Below, piece by piece: positions 38,253-50,999 of a stretch of DNA of 64,000 nt (position 1 is its first letter; each line of letters opens with the position of its first letter). The notes beneath the pieces were generated by a model that saw only the letters and a program-made list of their open reading frames with translations, was not told where the DNA came from and ran no database searches. The translations under genes were made by a program, and so were the position numbers. Source of the DNA: Stratiolaelaps scimitus (taxonomy: Eukaryota; Arthropoda; Arachnida; Mesostigmata; Laelapidae); contig JABWDB010000001.1 of assembly GCA_019614645.1 (NCBI GenBank), positions 8,787,501 through 8,851,500 on the forward strand, read 5' to 3'.

Positions 38253-38272
38253 ATATATATATATATATATAA
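38253..38272. repeat. (AT)n microsatellite
   Basis: Separates the Gypsy integrase relic from the hairpin at 38,286. Confidence 0.85.
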
Positions 38273-38285
38273 TTACTAATTTTTC

Positions 38286-38321
38286 TTTGTAATTATGGAC
38301 CTAAGTCTCCATAATTACAAA
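38286..38321. repeat. 14-bp hairpin next to an AT microsatellite
   Basis: TTTGTAATTATGGA (38,286-38,299) pairs perfectly with 38,308-38,321 around an 8-nt loop. Imperfect pairing continues outward through A/T-rich sequence (aattttt on both sides). It lies just beyond the 5' side of the Gypsy integrase relic. Confidence 0.7.
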
Positions 38322-39454
38322 AAATCTAAAAATTAAAATAGTCTACAACAATAAGTGACTCTTTTATTGGATCTCAATTAGTTGTCTGCAGGCGAAAGGC
38401 ATACTGTGGGTTCTCTATCGTCTTACCATGTGTCGATTTACGATTTACGCGTGCAGCTGATTTTGTTGTCTAATTCAGATCCTTATCAGTAGGTATCCAA
38501 CGGAAGACTCGAGCAATCGCTCCGTTCCTTTTAGTCTTTATGATAGCAATTATGATAATACATTAGCTCACCAAGACGACGAGCACAGGGTGCACGCTTC
38601 TCTGGGGTGTTAGAACCATAATCACTAAGAACATGGTCTGTACATGTCCGCTTAATGATATCAGACCGCCCTCTGACAGAATCTGATTTCATTTTCCTTA
38701 CCCTGTTTCGATCAAATAGCTAACCAAATATAATCGAGTTGCTCAGATCAAAATCTGTAGATAATCAACGTCAGCCCGCGAGAATTGATATGATTGTTAA
38801 GTCTGTTATTACGCCGATACCGAATGGTATCATCATTTCAGCGGCGGGATGATTAACTGGCCTAATAGCCAAGTTAACGGCACCAAGCTTTGGGTGAACA
38901 TCTCCACGACAGCCCGACGCTGTTCTTTCGTTATCTCCTATGCAGTTTTTTTTTTCAACAAAATATATTTTTCAAATTGTCGCCTATACATGTAAGTAGC
39001 TCAAAGTGCCGGGCTATATGTCGAAGGGTATTGTTTGCGTATCGCCGATTTCAGTCATACGAAAGTAAGCACATCCTTGGACGGTGACATCTTTTGTCCT
39101 AACCGCTCGCATGGGGTAAACCAGAGACATACGTGGACCGGAGATGCGACAACTACACATTGCTATATCAGTACAGATCATGTGACACATAACACATCGT
39201 TGTCATACGTGTTGTATAAGTAGAGCATATTATCAAATAGTCAAAACAGTTGAAACAAGAACAGCTAAGATGGTTTGCCACGTATCAGGGGCGTAATTAT
39301 TCTATACGGCCAATGTGATATGCGAATAATTCAAAGTTCGCTTCGAATTATTTTTATCACAGTTTATTGCCCTAAACATCTTGCTGCCTGCTTTGGCGGC
39401 CATAAATAAAAGGTTGGTAGTGGCATGCACTTACGTCCATCTATTCCGAGTTCC

Positions 39455-39477
39455 ATAATAATAATAATAATAATAAT
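39455..39477 (+). repeat. (ATA)n microsatellite
   Basis: About seven ATA units followed by TGATGAT. A similar (ATA)9 tract is at 48,928-48,955. Confidence 0.9.
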
Positions 39478-41600
39478 GATGATACATATAAAACTGTCAA
39501 ACGTATTTAGGTGGCGTCCTCCCAAGCCCAATCACTCAGCTGGATCCAGCTGAAATCTCACAATAAAAAGCAGTAAAAAGTACTTTGGCGACTCCCTTAG
39601 ACTCGTTTTCGTAAGCTGCTGATTGTTCCAAAAACACAAGCAGGCAACACCACCCACAGCAGCAGCAGCAGCTGAAATACACGTACGCTATTAACAACGG
39701 TAACAGAAATACTACCAGCGAACACTTCTCAGTGAGCGATGTACCGCTCCAATTCTATTGTTAGGAAGTAATGGCGTGGCATCCGTTGCCATTTTCTTGA
39801 TATATCACCACCAGCTGAGAGATCAGACGATATCGAGAGAGAGAGAGACGGAGAGAGAGGACGCGAAAATGTTTCGCAGTATTACGAACTGACACAGAGA
39901 ACGCAGCGAGAATCCGGTTCACTCTCATGTGTCCTATTCAGGAGGGATTGGGTGTGAGGCAAGCTTCGATGTAACCTCCACCCGCCATCGGCTCCGCGAT
40001 ATGCGAAGTACCAATGTGATATCCGAAAAGAGTGAAACATTTTTTTGTACGGTAACGTACCGATTTGTTTGAGTATCTCGTATTTTCGCTCTGGAATCTG
40101 CTATGAATTGTTGCGGGGTCGGCGACTGTTTTCGAATGGGTCCGAAGGCACGAACGGCGTTGGTGTGTCCTTGGAACGATATGTTTGAGTACAATTGCAC
40201 TTAATTTTCATAAAATGTGTTACACTTTTCGGATCATATTTGAAATTGGACTTTGTAGTTGAGCTACAAAACGGCGGAATTACTGAACATGCAGTGCATA
40301 CAGTGAAAAATGTATTTTCTTTTGAATTACTTTTCCACGTGGCAAAGCGCGTGCCATAGCCCCTGTTGGTGAGCACTTCTCTTGCGGGAAGCGACAAGTT
40401 GTGGACCCGATCGTCCAAGAATGTAAATACTAAATTGAAAATTCCACCACTACCAATTAAATTGAAAATTCAATTCAGAATGGATATCCGATGATTTATT
40501 CGGCGGAAGTTTGCTGGTTAGTAACGGAGTATTATTCAAAAATTGCCGCGTTCACAGGTTCCGGATCGCGGCACAGTTTTATACTATCTCAGCGAGGCGC
40601 ATGATTGAAGCCTGCCCACAATCGGCTTGCCTAATATTGCATTTCAAATTTGCGTTGAAATCGACAGCTGGCCAACGTAGTATCACTGGAGAATGATGTA
40701 GCTAGTCTTCTCAACAATTCAGGCCATTGCGAAATTAAACAAAGGCCATTAATTTTCGCCAGGACCAGGATATCGGTGTTGCTAAAATGATGTTTAGTAT
40801 TGCTCTCTTCGTTCTGTTTCGGTCCATGTTGTAGAAATAGAATCGATGTCCAGATACAGCTCTGGCATATGGGTGACACTACCTACCATATGAGGAAGCC
40901 AATTGTACAATGTAACCATTATGGTATGTCCTTAATAAGAAAACTGTACGAAGCTAGGCTATAAAATACACCTGTGCTCCAATAATGGGCGCCCTATATC
41001 TTACAATATCTCACAAATACGGGTAAGAATCATTTCATAGAGCAACAAATTGCCACCTCTTTGCTCGACAGTTATCAAACTTCGACTTTTAATAGCGATA
41101 ATAGCGAATTGCCTTCTTTTTACCTGAGAACCATCCTTCAGCTGCAAATCGAGACGGCATCAACTTGAATTGAACACAGTCTCGTACACTGTATTATCAT
41201 AGTATTATACAAATACTATTCACGGCAATTTTTGGTTCTAAACTTAGTACAAAAACTTGCTTAGCTGAGATAAGTTGCCGGATCTCGCGTGAAAGCGAGC
41301 TTCAGACAGCCGGCAATCAATGCGCAAGAGTACGGCGGATACTCCTCCTGTATAATTATAATTATTATACATGCTGTACTTCCCAATGTATTTACCGTAT
41401 GTATATAATTTCCCTAGACTGCACAAATGGGCGGTGGATTATCTCTTCAAATCACATTAACAGATTGTTATTTTCTCTGTAGTGCACATATCGCTCTCTG
41501 AAAGCCATCAACAATCAGCCGCCGTCCCCTAGAAGTAACCATCGTAGAACAATGAACATGACAATAATAATACGAGTAATTCTTCATATTTATGTATGTG

Positions 41601-41617
41601 TATATATATATATATAT
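41601..41617. repeat. (TA)n microsatellite
   Basis: About eight TA units preceded by TG-rich sequence. Confidence 0.85.
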
Positions 41618-41765
41618 CTACACTATTTTGTTATGATGTATTAATGTCGACTCGTTCTAGGCGAGCACACATAGTTGTCTCTGGTATTTATTGCATTTGC
41701 TATTATATATGTATTACATAATAATACGAATAATGATTAGCATTATTACTCTATCTATATTTATG

Positions 41766-41769
<4 letters not shown>

Positions 41770-41800
<31 letters not shown>
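41770..41800. repeat. (TA)15 microsatellite
   Basis: About 31 nt of pure TA just upstream of the GC-rich block at 42 kb. Confidence 0.9.
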
Positions 41801-41803
<3 letters not shown>

Positions 41804-41937
41804 ATTGGATTACTGCAGCACTACTATCATCAAGTCGTTGTTACGGAGCCCGTTACAGAACATCGCCGCTCGCGATGGATGTATCAAAGCCCGCCAATAG
41901 CGGCAAAACACCGCCATCAGCAGTAACAACCGCTGTT

Positions 41938-41957
41938 GCTGCTGCTGCTGCTGCTGC
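41938..41957 (+). repeat. (GCT)n microsatellite
   Basis: Six to seven GCT units; read on the minus strand they give poly-Ala or poly-Gln frames. Confidence 0.9.
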
Positions 41958-41999
41958 CTCACTGTGGACGGAACTATAGTCACCATGACCACCACAACC

Positions 42000-42780
42000 A
42001 CAATCACCACGGCCGTTCCCACCAACCAGCGAACAGGACGAATCATCGCTGGACGTCACCATCGTGGACGAGACTGAGAGAAAGTCCGAGAAACGGATAG
42101 AGGGAGAAAAAGGAGCGACACATCGAGGAGCGACATAGATAAAGATACCGAGAGATACATTGAAAGATTGCGCGAGCGAGAGAGGTAGAAGAAAACGCGC
42201 AAAAATTATTCTGGACAGCGATGTCACTTTTGACTTTGGGATGGATAAACCGATGACGGCGCGGCTGATGATGATGATGAAGAAGACCCTCAAGACAAAG
42301 ACAAAAGGCCGAACTGACCAACTGCGACAGCACGTAAGCACGTAAGCCTGAACGTCAGCCAGCCAGTAACCGAATGGGTACGGACGAGCGGAACGCCGGC
42401 GGTGAAGAAGACTGCAACTGTCCCATCCGGGAGATTCTGACGGATCAACGCGACGAGCGAGCGCGAGGACGAAGTGAAATAGGGGGGAAGATCTCATCTC
42501 ATCTCGTTCCGATCTGAGCCACGATCGGCTGCGGGCAGCAGAGCTTCGACGGGTTTGCTCGGCAGCAGAATGCTGCTGGTGCTGCCAAGCTGCTGTGCGC
42601 TTTCAGCACATCTCGCGTGGCCCCATGCCTGCCCACAACTTTTGCCGGACGAAACTCGCGACGACATCTGTCAAAGTAGTAAGCGATGTATAATGCGCAA
42701 ATCGGCCAGAGACTCGCACGGGCGGATACAAGAAGAAAATTGTTAATAAAATAAAACAAGCAAGCAAGCAAAAAAAACAG
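42000..42780. promoter_or_regulatory. GC/purine-rich block, possible first exon
   Basis: The plus strand is purine-rich (GAGA, GATGATGAAGAAG) with many CpGs, flanked by AT-rich DNA. A 214-codon minus-strand frame here (41,853-42,497) includes the GCT repeat and is likely a product of composition. It may be the 5' leader of a plus-strand gene. This is an inference from composition only. Confidence 0.2.
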
Positions 42781-44501
42781 CTACAACAACTTAAAAACAC
42801 GCTGAGGCTGGATGGATTTAGTTGTGTGCGTTTTTGTTGGTCAATTTCTATGAAGGCATCGCGATCTGCCTTTGAATAAAAGGTGTATTTGTAACATTAT
42901 GTGAGATTGGCATAATGAAATTTTCTAATGATTTCATGGGAACGAGACAATGATGATTGCTTTGCTCTTATCATATAATCAATCACAGAATGTCGGCTTA
43001 TAATGCTGACACACGTATGTACATGATATAACAAAAATGGCCAAGGGTCTACAAACGAACTTAAAGGAATGACAGTTTGTGGGAAGCTTTCGTTGGGGCA
43101 TTCCTACTTTGGCGAAAGCGAACGAAAGGAGAGAGAATATTTCACTTGCGCATATGAATTAATCGATATAACATTGCGGGTCGTGGCAGAGGTAGTTCAC
43201 AACTGCCACAGTGAACTCAACGAGGCGTCTTAAATGTTGGGAGTTATTTCGTCGACTTGGGTTTATTGGGTCATTGTTCCTTATGCGACATTGCTAGCGT
43301 TTTTCTTTTGCATTGTTGGGAACCATGACAATGAATTACTGACATCAGCAAATCAGCAAAAAGATAAACGCGTGGTTTTGCAACCACTGCTTATCCCAAT
43401 GGCGTTTAACTCCTGTCAGACTTTCTAGAACGATTTCTCAAACACACATATTTGGAAAATGCAATTATTTGGCGAGCAGCGGTCGTTCGTACGACTGCAC
43501 TTGAAAACTTCAACGATCGGTATTCAGGTTGCTCGGAAACTCATGCAACCATGTGGAGTTTAAACTAGTTACGCGACTCGCCATAGGAAATAGGCATCAT
43601 TGTAAAGTATGCAAAAAGAAACACAACCCTCCCTTAGGATGATGTCACCGTCAGAGCCCGACATATGGAGGACTGGGTGACTTTTTGAAGACATTCCAAA
43701 TAAAACCGCAACCTCATGTAGTATTAAGTTTCTATTGAACGTTTTGCGATGGTGTTTCTATGGCAGGGTTACGTTATTTTAAGGATGAGCACAAGGTTGC
43801 GTGACTCTCTGAGCTATCCCGAACGGTCAGATAATCATATTGACCATTGATACTGATGGGGATTGTTTTGAGGTCTATGAGATTGAGTATGCGACACCTC
43901 AGGCCATATCAAATGGCCGGTGCCACCTACCGCCAGCTAGTCTCACCGCATCATGCAAGCTGTCAAAATCCGCAGCCAAACCCGATCTACTAACCATAGC
44001 GGTTTTGAGCCAAAGGTTCACCGTACACCGAACAAAAAGGTGTTTACCACTGGCGGAGGACACGGGGAGGGGTGTAGCTAAAATGACGGTAACATAATCG
44101 TACGGACAAAGATACGGCAACGATATGGGATACGATTACGTCGGACTGGCTGTGCCAGCTACACCAAGCGTAGCTGCAATAACTAATCCGGTAACAAGAT
44201 CATGGTTTGGTTAAAACACTCTCTTATGTTTCATTCGAATGGGTACGAAATCAGCCGCGTCATCTGACCAACTGCGAACGATGAGACCTGATACGAAGCG
44301 CCTCAAAACCTCGTATTCAAGTGAAGATTAGAGTATTAATAGCCACTGTGGCGATGGTAGCGATATCCCGCCGCTGACCGCAGAACAAAAGTAGTTTATT
44401 TTGCAGTTTTCACATCGATGCTTCCAGCGAAATTGTGGTCCGTCTTTTTTGCTGTTGATATAACAACCATGAGTTAATTTCATCAAATAGGTTGTAGTAT
44501 C

Positions 44502-44519
44502 GTTGTTGTTGTTGTTGTT
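44502..44519 (+). repeat. (GTT)6 microsatellite
   Basis: Six GTT units. They encode a poly-Asn stretch on the minus strand within a 124-codon open frame (44,328-44,702) that I do not trust. Confidence 0.9.
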
Positions 44520-45056
44520 TCGCTGGTAAATGTTTGATCGTTGACGACAAGGTCCACATTCGAGAAGATAATTAGAGGGGGTACAATTGTCGCCCACTTT
44601 TCCAATTGAATAAATTAAATATAATATCGTGGGGTCTCGCTGATTACTCCCTATTATGAGGTGGCTATTGAAATCCGTATAGTATTGAAGGCCACGATTC
44701 ACATGTTTCTATAGGTGGCTACTCTGCCGACAAGTTCCATAATGTAAACACATCGTACATCTTATACCAGCGAACAGCAGGGAACGGTGGCTCTGTCAGT
44801 AAGATGGGTAACTTTTCCGAAGATTTTCTTATCAAAGAAATTGTTAAATGCCACTAACAAATGTTATGGGGCGTGTCTTGTAGTAGTTCTGTTCAAGATT
44901 AACTTATATGAATATATTAGATATATAACTATCGAGCTCCTAGAGGGTCATGCAACGGTAGGTATTACACGGCGACAAAGGAAGAACGGCAAAGAAGGTC
45001 CGATAAATTAAAGAATTTATAGTGTTCAGACGTTCTTCGCCGCAGTGAGATTGAAG

Positions 45057-45088
45057 AATCACGTCGGAAATCACGTCGGAAATCGCGT
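45057..45088 (+). repeat. Tandem 12-mer, two and a half copies
   Basis: AATCACGTCGGA is repeated exactly at 45,057-45,068 and 45,069-45,080, with a diverged third start (aatcgcgt). Because the period is a multiple of three, it keeps a minus-strand frame open as repeated RRDF. Confidence 0.7.
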
Positions 45089-47701
45089 TGCGCATCGTGC
45101 GCACTGCTCAAGTCATCTACCGTTGTGAACGGCAGACTGAAGTACGCGCCGCTATATTGCAGCTCTGACCAACTACATCCATGACATTGAGGGCGCAGCA
45201 AAAATATACTCACCCAACAAATACATCGGCAAGTATTTCATTCAGAGATTTTTTTTCCTCTATGCAAACTAGCGTTAGTCATTGTTGTGGGACCTCACTA
45301 GGTCGAGCGCGGCGTAGCAATGAACGAGTGTTTCAGTCAACTCACAGACGTTTCTGTCTACCGACAATTTAACTCGGGTGTGCCGTCACGTTTTTATCCG
45401 GTTACCTCAACGATCTCCGATGGATCTTCTTCTGTCGCGTTCTGCCCGCTCTTCGTTGCCGTTTTTTTTTTATTGTTGTTGTTGTTATGTTCGATACTCT
45501 ATCCGTTTATCGTTGGGCGTTGTCTGCCACTCGTCAACACGGAGACACCTCCCTCCTAGCTGAGGCAACCTACTGTGCGATTAGTATGACACAGCACAGC
45601 AGATGACGATGGCCCGGGCCGGTCGTACCCGCCCTCGTCTCGAGACTTCCACCAGAGCTTGACGACTGGGTGGGCCGCGTTTCACGTGCAGCAGCCGCAG
45701 CAGCAGCACCAACCAAGTCAGCCACATACATCAACGGCTCACAACAATCACCTCGTAGCCAGCTACGCCACGGATCGCAGTGTCAGCGTAAGGGAACGGC
45801 ATCGGCCGCCGCGCTTACCCACTGAATCACGCGTACCACCTCATTCAACAGAGCACATAGCGACCCCATGAAAGCGGCCGCATTTTCTTCTCTCAGTAGG
45901 TAACACACATGTACGAGGCGTTGAATGATAGATAAGTAAGCAGTTCTCGTTGCCCTGCTCGACGTCGACGTTTCTCGGAGAAAACGTGGCCGTGAAATAC
46001 TCGACTCGGTGGCCGACCGTAGGTGGGTGATTCATTCAACTGTGAGGGTCTGATTCAACTCAGAGAAGTCATTATGAGCACTACATTTAGAGGTAACAAT
46101 GCAAAGTCCCCTTTGCAAGAAGGCCTTTTTCTTGAGAGCGTCAGCACTCCGGAAGGTAGATACAGTGCATATGAATGTTTTCTGCTCGAAGGAATACGTG
46201 TCTGGAAGAGTACTGAATAGCTATCGGCTGTGTCGATATTGTAATTTCCGTGGAAACAGCTTTGTTTAACAGTGATCCCGCAGATCTGCCTATCCCAAAC
46301 GAGAGTCCGGCATTCAAACCCTGTGTGTCCTGCAAGGGCCACTAAGCGAAGGGCCTCCCTATCAAGCCGCTCATTTCTTCATAGATCTGCGCTCATACTT
46401 TCTCTCTTTCTCTCTCTCTCTGCATCTATCTCAGTGTGTGATATTTATATAGATTGTAACAGAGAAATGGACAATAGGTGTAGACAATAATCGTCGATTG
46501 GCACTCTATCAATAGAACAACACAGGGAGAAGTTCCCTCCCACTATTCGACGGGACTGGTGGGATATTTTGACACATATTTTGACCTCTTCGTATCCCAC
46601 CTGTGACGATAATGCTCCTACTGTTGTCGCTGATGACGTGTGAATTGGGAGGTCTTCTGACGGACCCGGCTAGTTTGAGCTAGCCGACCCCTCCAGGCCC
46701 ATTGCAGCTAGCGGCTGGCTTCCCTGTTATCTCAGCAGGTCAACGAGAACTAGCCGTGCAGTGTTATGTCACTTCGTTTACTGCTACACGCGTCCGTTGT
46801 TCTCGTCCTTACGCGGCGTTATTGTGTATATCGTCGCATTGTTATTTACGCGGCCTTTCTATGAATCGTGTTCGTAGTAGTCGCGATTTGAGTTCTGTCA
46901 CACGAGCCCGTAGATTCGACCGTTCGTAAATAGAGTCCGTGTATATTATAGAAGTCGACTCTTAGCGATACAGCGAAATCATGGACGAATGCTCTGTTGT
47001 GTCAGATACTCGACGTTTACACATGGCTAGCATTTAGGTAGGATGTATACAGATTGCTGTTTCGTTACTCGTGTGTTTGTGTATGTGTGATGTCTTGCAC
47101 CTGGTCGTGGTACCGCTATGCATCCTCCTGCCAGCGATTCTAAGGCGCGCTTTTCTTGGTCAGGGCGACTTGAAGACGATTCGCGATAACGCGCACGCGC
47201 GTAATTGAATGGCCAGTGCCCTAAATTAAACTACCGAACCTCTCAATCGATCAGTCCATCTTGAGTGGTCACGACCTCAGGCATAGTCAAGGGGAACACG
47301 AGAGCAAACGGCTACCCAGAACCTAAAAAGTACCCGTAAGCCTGCCTAAAACAACTGTATATGAACTTATGCCGATCGTCTTAAGTTTCAAAGTATTCTC
47401 CATCTTGAAGATTGAACTAATTATTTTTCACAACCAAACTTGTCGTCTAGAAGCAACGAACCGTAGTTGTTCGAACGAGGTAGCTTGGTCGTGTACTGTG
47501 TAACAGACGGGTATGCGTGTAAGCCAATTGGAAGAGGGTTCGACCTTAATGTAAACAGGTACCCTCTCACGGCAGCCTACAGCCTTGTAGCTCAGCGGTA
47601 TAAATATTCATACCGCTTCCATGAAATGTCTTCCTTATGATAAAGTCTGATGCCAGTACAGCCCGTGCCAGCCCATGTGACTCACATGATTAATTAATTT
47701 T

Positions 47702-48037
47702 GTGCTACAGACTGAGCCTCTTCGAGTTTTACGGCTAGCCATAAGTGTTGGATTGTTCTTTTACGCTATTTATATAATAGCAACAGTCGTATTATTCTAT
47801 CCAGACTCTCTCTCTCTCTCTCAATTGGCTACTAGTTATCAACGGCCCGAGATCCACAACTCAACAGTCCGTTCTACCTGCGTCGATGAAACGCCACTGA
47901 CTGTCAGAGCTCGGAAACGGTGGCATCTTGCAAGAACCGACAAAGTGGATCACCTATTCATTGATTCAGTTTCAGAGGGGAATTCAGCCACACTAATTGA
48001 AACTAGGCATCTCCTAACCTATTCCTCAGCGTACTGA
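47702..48037 (+). CDS. Open frame with a type II membrane-anchor-like start
   Basis: After an acceptor-like ttttgtgctacag there is a 111-codon frame ending at TGA 48,037. Basic residues precede a hydrophobic segment (LAISVGLFFYAIYIIATVVL), followed by a hydrophilic tail with one Cys and an NST glycosylation motif. That is the layout of a single-pass type II anchor. A (CT)n microsatellite at 47,806-47,821 is inside the frame, and there is no clear start codon or donor. It could be chance. Confidence 0.22.
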   Translation: MLQTEPLRVLRLAISVGLFFYAIYIIATVVLFYPDSLSLSQLATSYQRPEIHNSTVRSTCVDETPLTVRARKRWHLARTDKVDHLFIDSVSEGNSATLIETRHLLTYSSAY

Positions 48038-48201
48038 AAAGTGTAGCACAAAGCGGGAACATAATCGTTGCAATAATAATAATAACGAAGCGCTAACAAC
48101 CTCTTTATAATTATCACTGACCATAATTTATGGGATGAAGGTCATATATCATATTGTTGGCCTGCCGACGAAAATAAAGCGTAACCATTAATACATCATC
48201 A

Positions 48202-48540
48202 ATGGCGTCGGCCATGGCGCCGCGGGTCCAACGAACAATTCGGGCGATTTCTATTGATAGAGGAACTCGAGCCCTCTATGTATCTATCGGCAGGAACAGA
48301 GAATCAACCTTGTTCTTGCTCATTAGAGCCAACCCTTTCCTGGGTAACAGTGACGATGCTTCCCGTTCTGAGTTCCGTCTAGTTTCTGATCGAGTACCAT
48401 TCGAGAGTCGATGGAACGCTCTTTGTTGCTCTGCCTTGACTCTACGACAGATCGAATATCTTTGTTTCGTTTTCCGCTTGCCTCGAGTCCCTCTGAGCTG
48501 TCCCATTGTTGCAAATGCTATTCGATCTCTCCACCATTGA
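48202..48540 (+). CDS. ATG-initiated ORF, unidentified
   Basis: The ATG has a favourable context (atcaATGG). The frame runs 112 codons to TGA and starts MASAMAPRVQRTIRAISIDR. The composition is basic and hydrophobic with no recognised motif. The opposite strand is open over nearly the same interval, so strand and coding status are uncertain. Confidence 0.18.
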   Translation: MASAMAPRVQRTIRAISIDRGTRALYVSIGRNRESTLFLLIRANPFLGNSDDASRSEFRLVSDRVPFESRWNALCCSALTLRQIEYLCFVFRLPRVPLSCPIVANAIRSLHH

Positions 48541-50999
48541 CCTTGATGAAATCGGTACAAATCTGCTAAAAATGCAATACGCGCTGTTGGTGACATTATC
48601 TACTATACCGCATGCTGTAGGTGATATACGGGTAAACACATTCCATCTTAGTTTGATTTTGAAGTTCTTTAATAGTACGCATTGATTCATTTTGTATTGG
48701 ATTGAAAAAAAAACTCTACGACATTCTTTGTAGTAGAGACATATTATTGGTGCTAAACAAATCATGCATTATTCAGATAGCTTGTTTCATAGGCGATTGA
48801 TACGACGTCCGTGGTGTATACCAAGTAGTATATGCCTTGCGGAGATAAGGTGCTATGTAGTTCATGCCTCGTAGAGACTTTGGCTTGCATACAGTTGCCA
48901 TATTCACGAAATATAATCGTAACTTCGATAATAATAATAATAATAATAATAATAAAATCAGATCAGTCCTGTCCCACATGGACCATTGTGTATTTCATAT
49001 AGGGGAGACATATACGACCCGCATGACACGTTAATGTGCGCCTCGGTAGTCACCTTTGAGCGGTGTGAGCACAGTTCAAAACCAATAACCTTCCGAACTT
49101 ATTTGGATGGACTAGTTGACTGTTTCTTGTACCGGGACCGACGTCGCCCTGTAAAATGATACGAGCCAAAACGTGGCAACATCAATTCCCGAATCTCGGG
49201 ATAGTGCAATCGCTACAAAAGCATATCGTCCTCGATGTCACAAATAGAGCAAAGTCAATCTCCCTTTTGTTTCGCATACTCCCAATTGAAGGCTGATATA
49301 GTCACTGACTATTAAGGGACAGCTTCGACTAGAACACTATTCTCTCTCTCTCTCTCTCTTGATAATCGCACAGCAGTGGCAACTGAAATGAGCATCAAAC
49401 GAACATCATGTGTCGTAAAGCAAGCTGCCAATTAACGTTCTGGGAACGAGTGGATTGCCTCGACAATAATTATTGAACTGATATCATCCAGCTAGCTAAT
49501 ACATGTCAGCCTGCAACAGTCCCAAACGTTGCTTGAAATTAGCTAAATATCAATTATCCCTCCTCCGCCCCCCCCAATCTTAGTGACGACAAGCGGACCT
49601 GACACGAAATGCGCCCACCTCGATTGGCAGGACCGCGCTGAGCTGCGCAATTGATTTCATGTTTAATTATAATTTACATGTGTATTTTTTCTACCCTAAC
49701 TAATTACATACGCCGCATGTCATCGACTCATCTACGTCGCGTAGCAGTGTCGAAAGCCACCCAATTAGATCGCATACGAATTCATCAACCATAAGAACAA
49801 ACTACGTTGGTTCACTGTTCACTTGAGACATTGTTTACTTAGGCTTTTTCATCCGCATTAGTTTCTATTTTACATAGTCTCGCTCTTCAGAAATAGCTGT
49901 TCGTTCAATACAACTAGAAAATGTATCGCAGTTCAGTACCGCTACGATGCTCACCGGACCTGCAACGCTCAATCAACGCCAGCATATTGTAACCCGTGTA
50001 TTTGTTAAGTCGTCGACACAAACGATATCATTTATCGAAGCTGTTAACTCTGTCTGTAGGCTATTATGTTATAGATTTGCCCGAATCCTTCACGCGACAT
50101 AAACGCTGCTGAAACATCTGCAAGTGCAGTACCAGTATATATGAGCGGTGTCATTCTAATTCTTCTCTGCCTCAACCTTGTTTCGGGTTGAGGTGACTAA
50201 ATGTCCCATGATCGTTTTCAAGTATAATAACCACCCCGTGTTAGCGTGACCTCGTGCTAGTCTAGCCGCAGTGAGTATTCTTTCCTTGCGAATGTTTACG
50301 CTCGCTCTATATTTGTAGCCTCTCTTCCTCCTCGCACCATCTGATCTTTCCCTCGGGACGGCTCAGGTTAGGCACTTACCCACGGCGTCAGGTGAATGCG
50401 ATCCTATATCGAGCGTCGTTACAGATGTGATGATATTCGTGATTGACTTTTGCTACACGCCATACAATGAAGTCGACGAAGCTGATCTAAACAGGAGTTG
50501 GCTAATCTATCCATTTTGTCTCCTGTCACTTGTTATGCGTCGCGCACCCAAATGGCGATAGGTAAACTCTGCTCGCCTGAACTTCTCCCGGCACCTGATC
50601 AACTACGCATCAAATTTAAATGCCGAAGCCACTGCCACATATAGCTAGCTATACGTTTCAATTGTTTACCATTGGCAGCATCGTCGACGTCAACGCAGTC
50701 GTCTCACTCTGCCTATCGATCTGTCAGTCCATTTGACTTTATCTTTTCTGAGTCGACAAAAGCTTCCTTCATATCGACCTGCTGCTATACACCCACACAC
50801 GCGCACACACACATTCAGTCTCCATTTCAATGGTAGGCAAGGCTGTGCTAACTGGGATTATTGCATCACATCAAAACAACAGCCCGAACACAGTGGACAG
50901 TGGAGTGACCAGTGAATTTCGGCCGTTGTTGGCGTTGCAGTCGCTGTTGGCCTTCCTCACGTAAGGCGTACCACCAGGTTGGACTATTTCTCTCTCTCT
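48541..50999. other. No supported gene
   Basis: AT-rich with an ATA repeat and a CT tract. No frame above 110 codons. Confidence 0.6.

Larger units (their letters stand above)
38322..41769. other. No supported gene
   Basis: Two minus-strand frames (40,101-40,418 and 39,934-40,200) overlap in different phases and have protein-like composition with several Cys, but no start or splice pair was found. A purine-rich GA tract (agagagagag) lies near 39,835-39,860. Confidence 0.5.
42781..47701. other. No supported gene
   Basis: AT-rich DNA with short frames. A GC-richer patch at 45,400-45,880 holds CAG/CAA-rich sequence. Confidence 0.5.

Noticed and set aside
41853..42497. 214-codon minus-strand frame
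   Set aside because: It is low in AT, includes a GCT repeat, has no motif, and the opposite strand looks like a purine-rich leader.
47481..47600. tRNA-like motifs (TAGCTTGGTCG, GGTTCGACCT, TAGCTCAGCGG)
   Set aside because: The first A-box to B-box spacing is 56 nt and no cloverleaf forms. The second A-box-like motif has no B-box.
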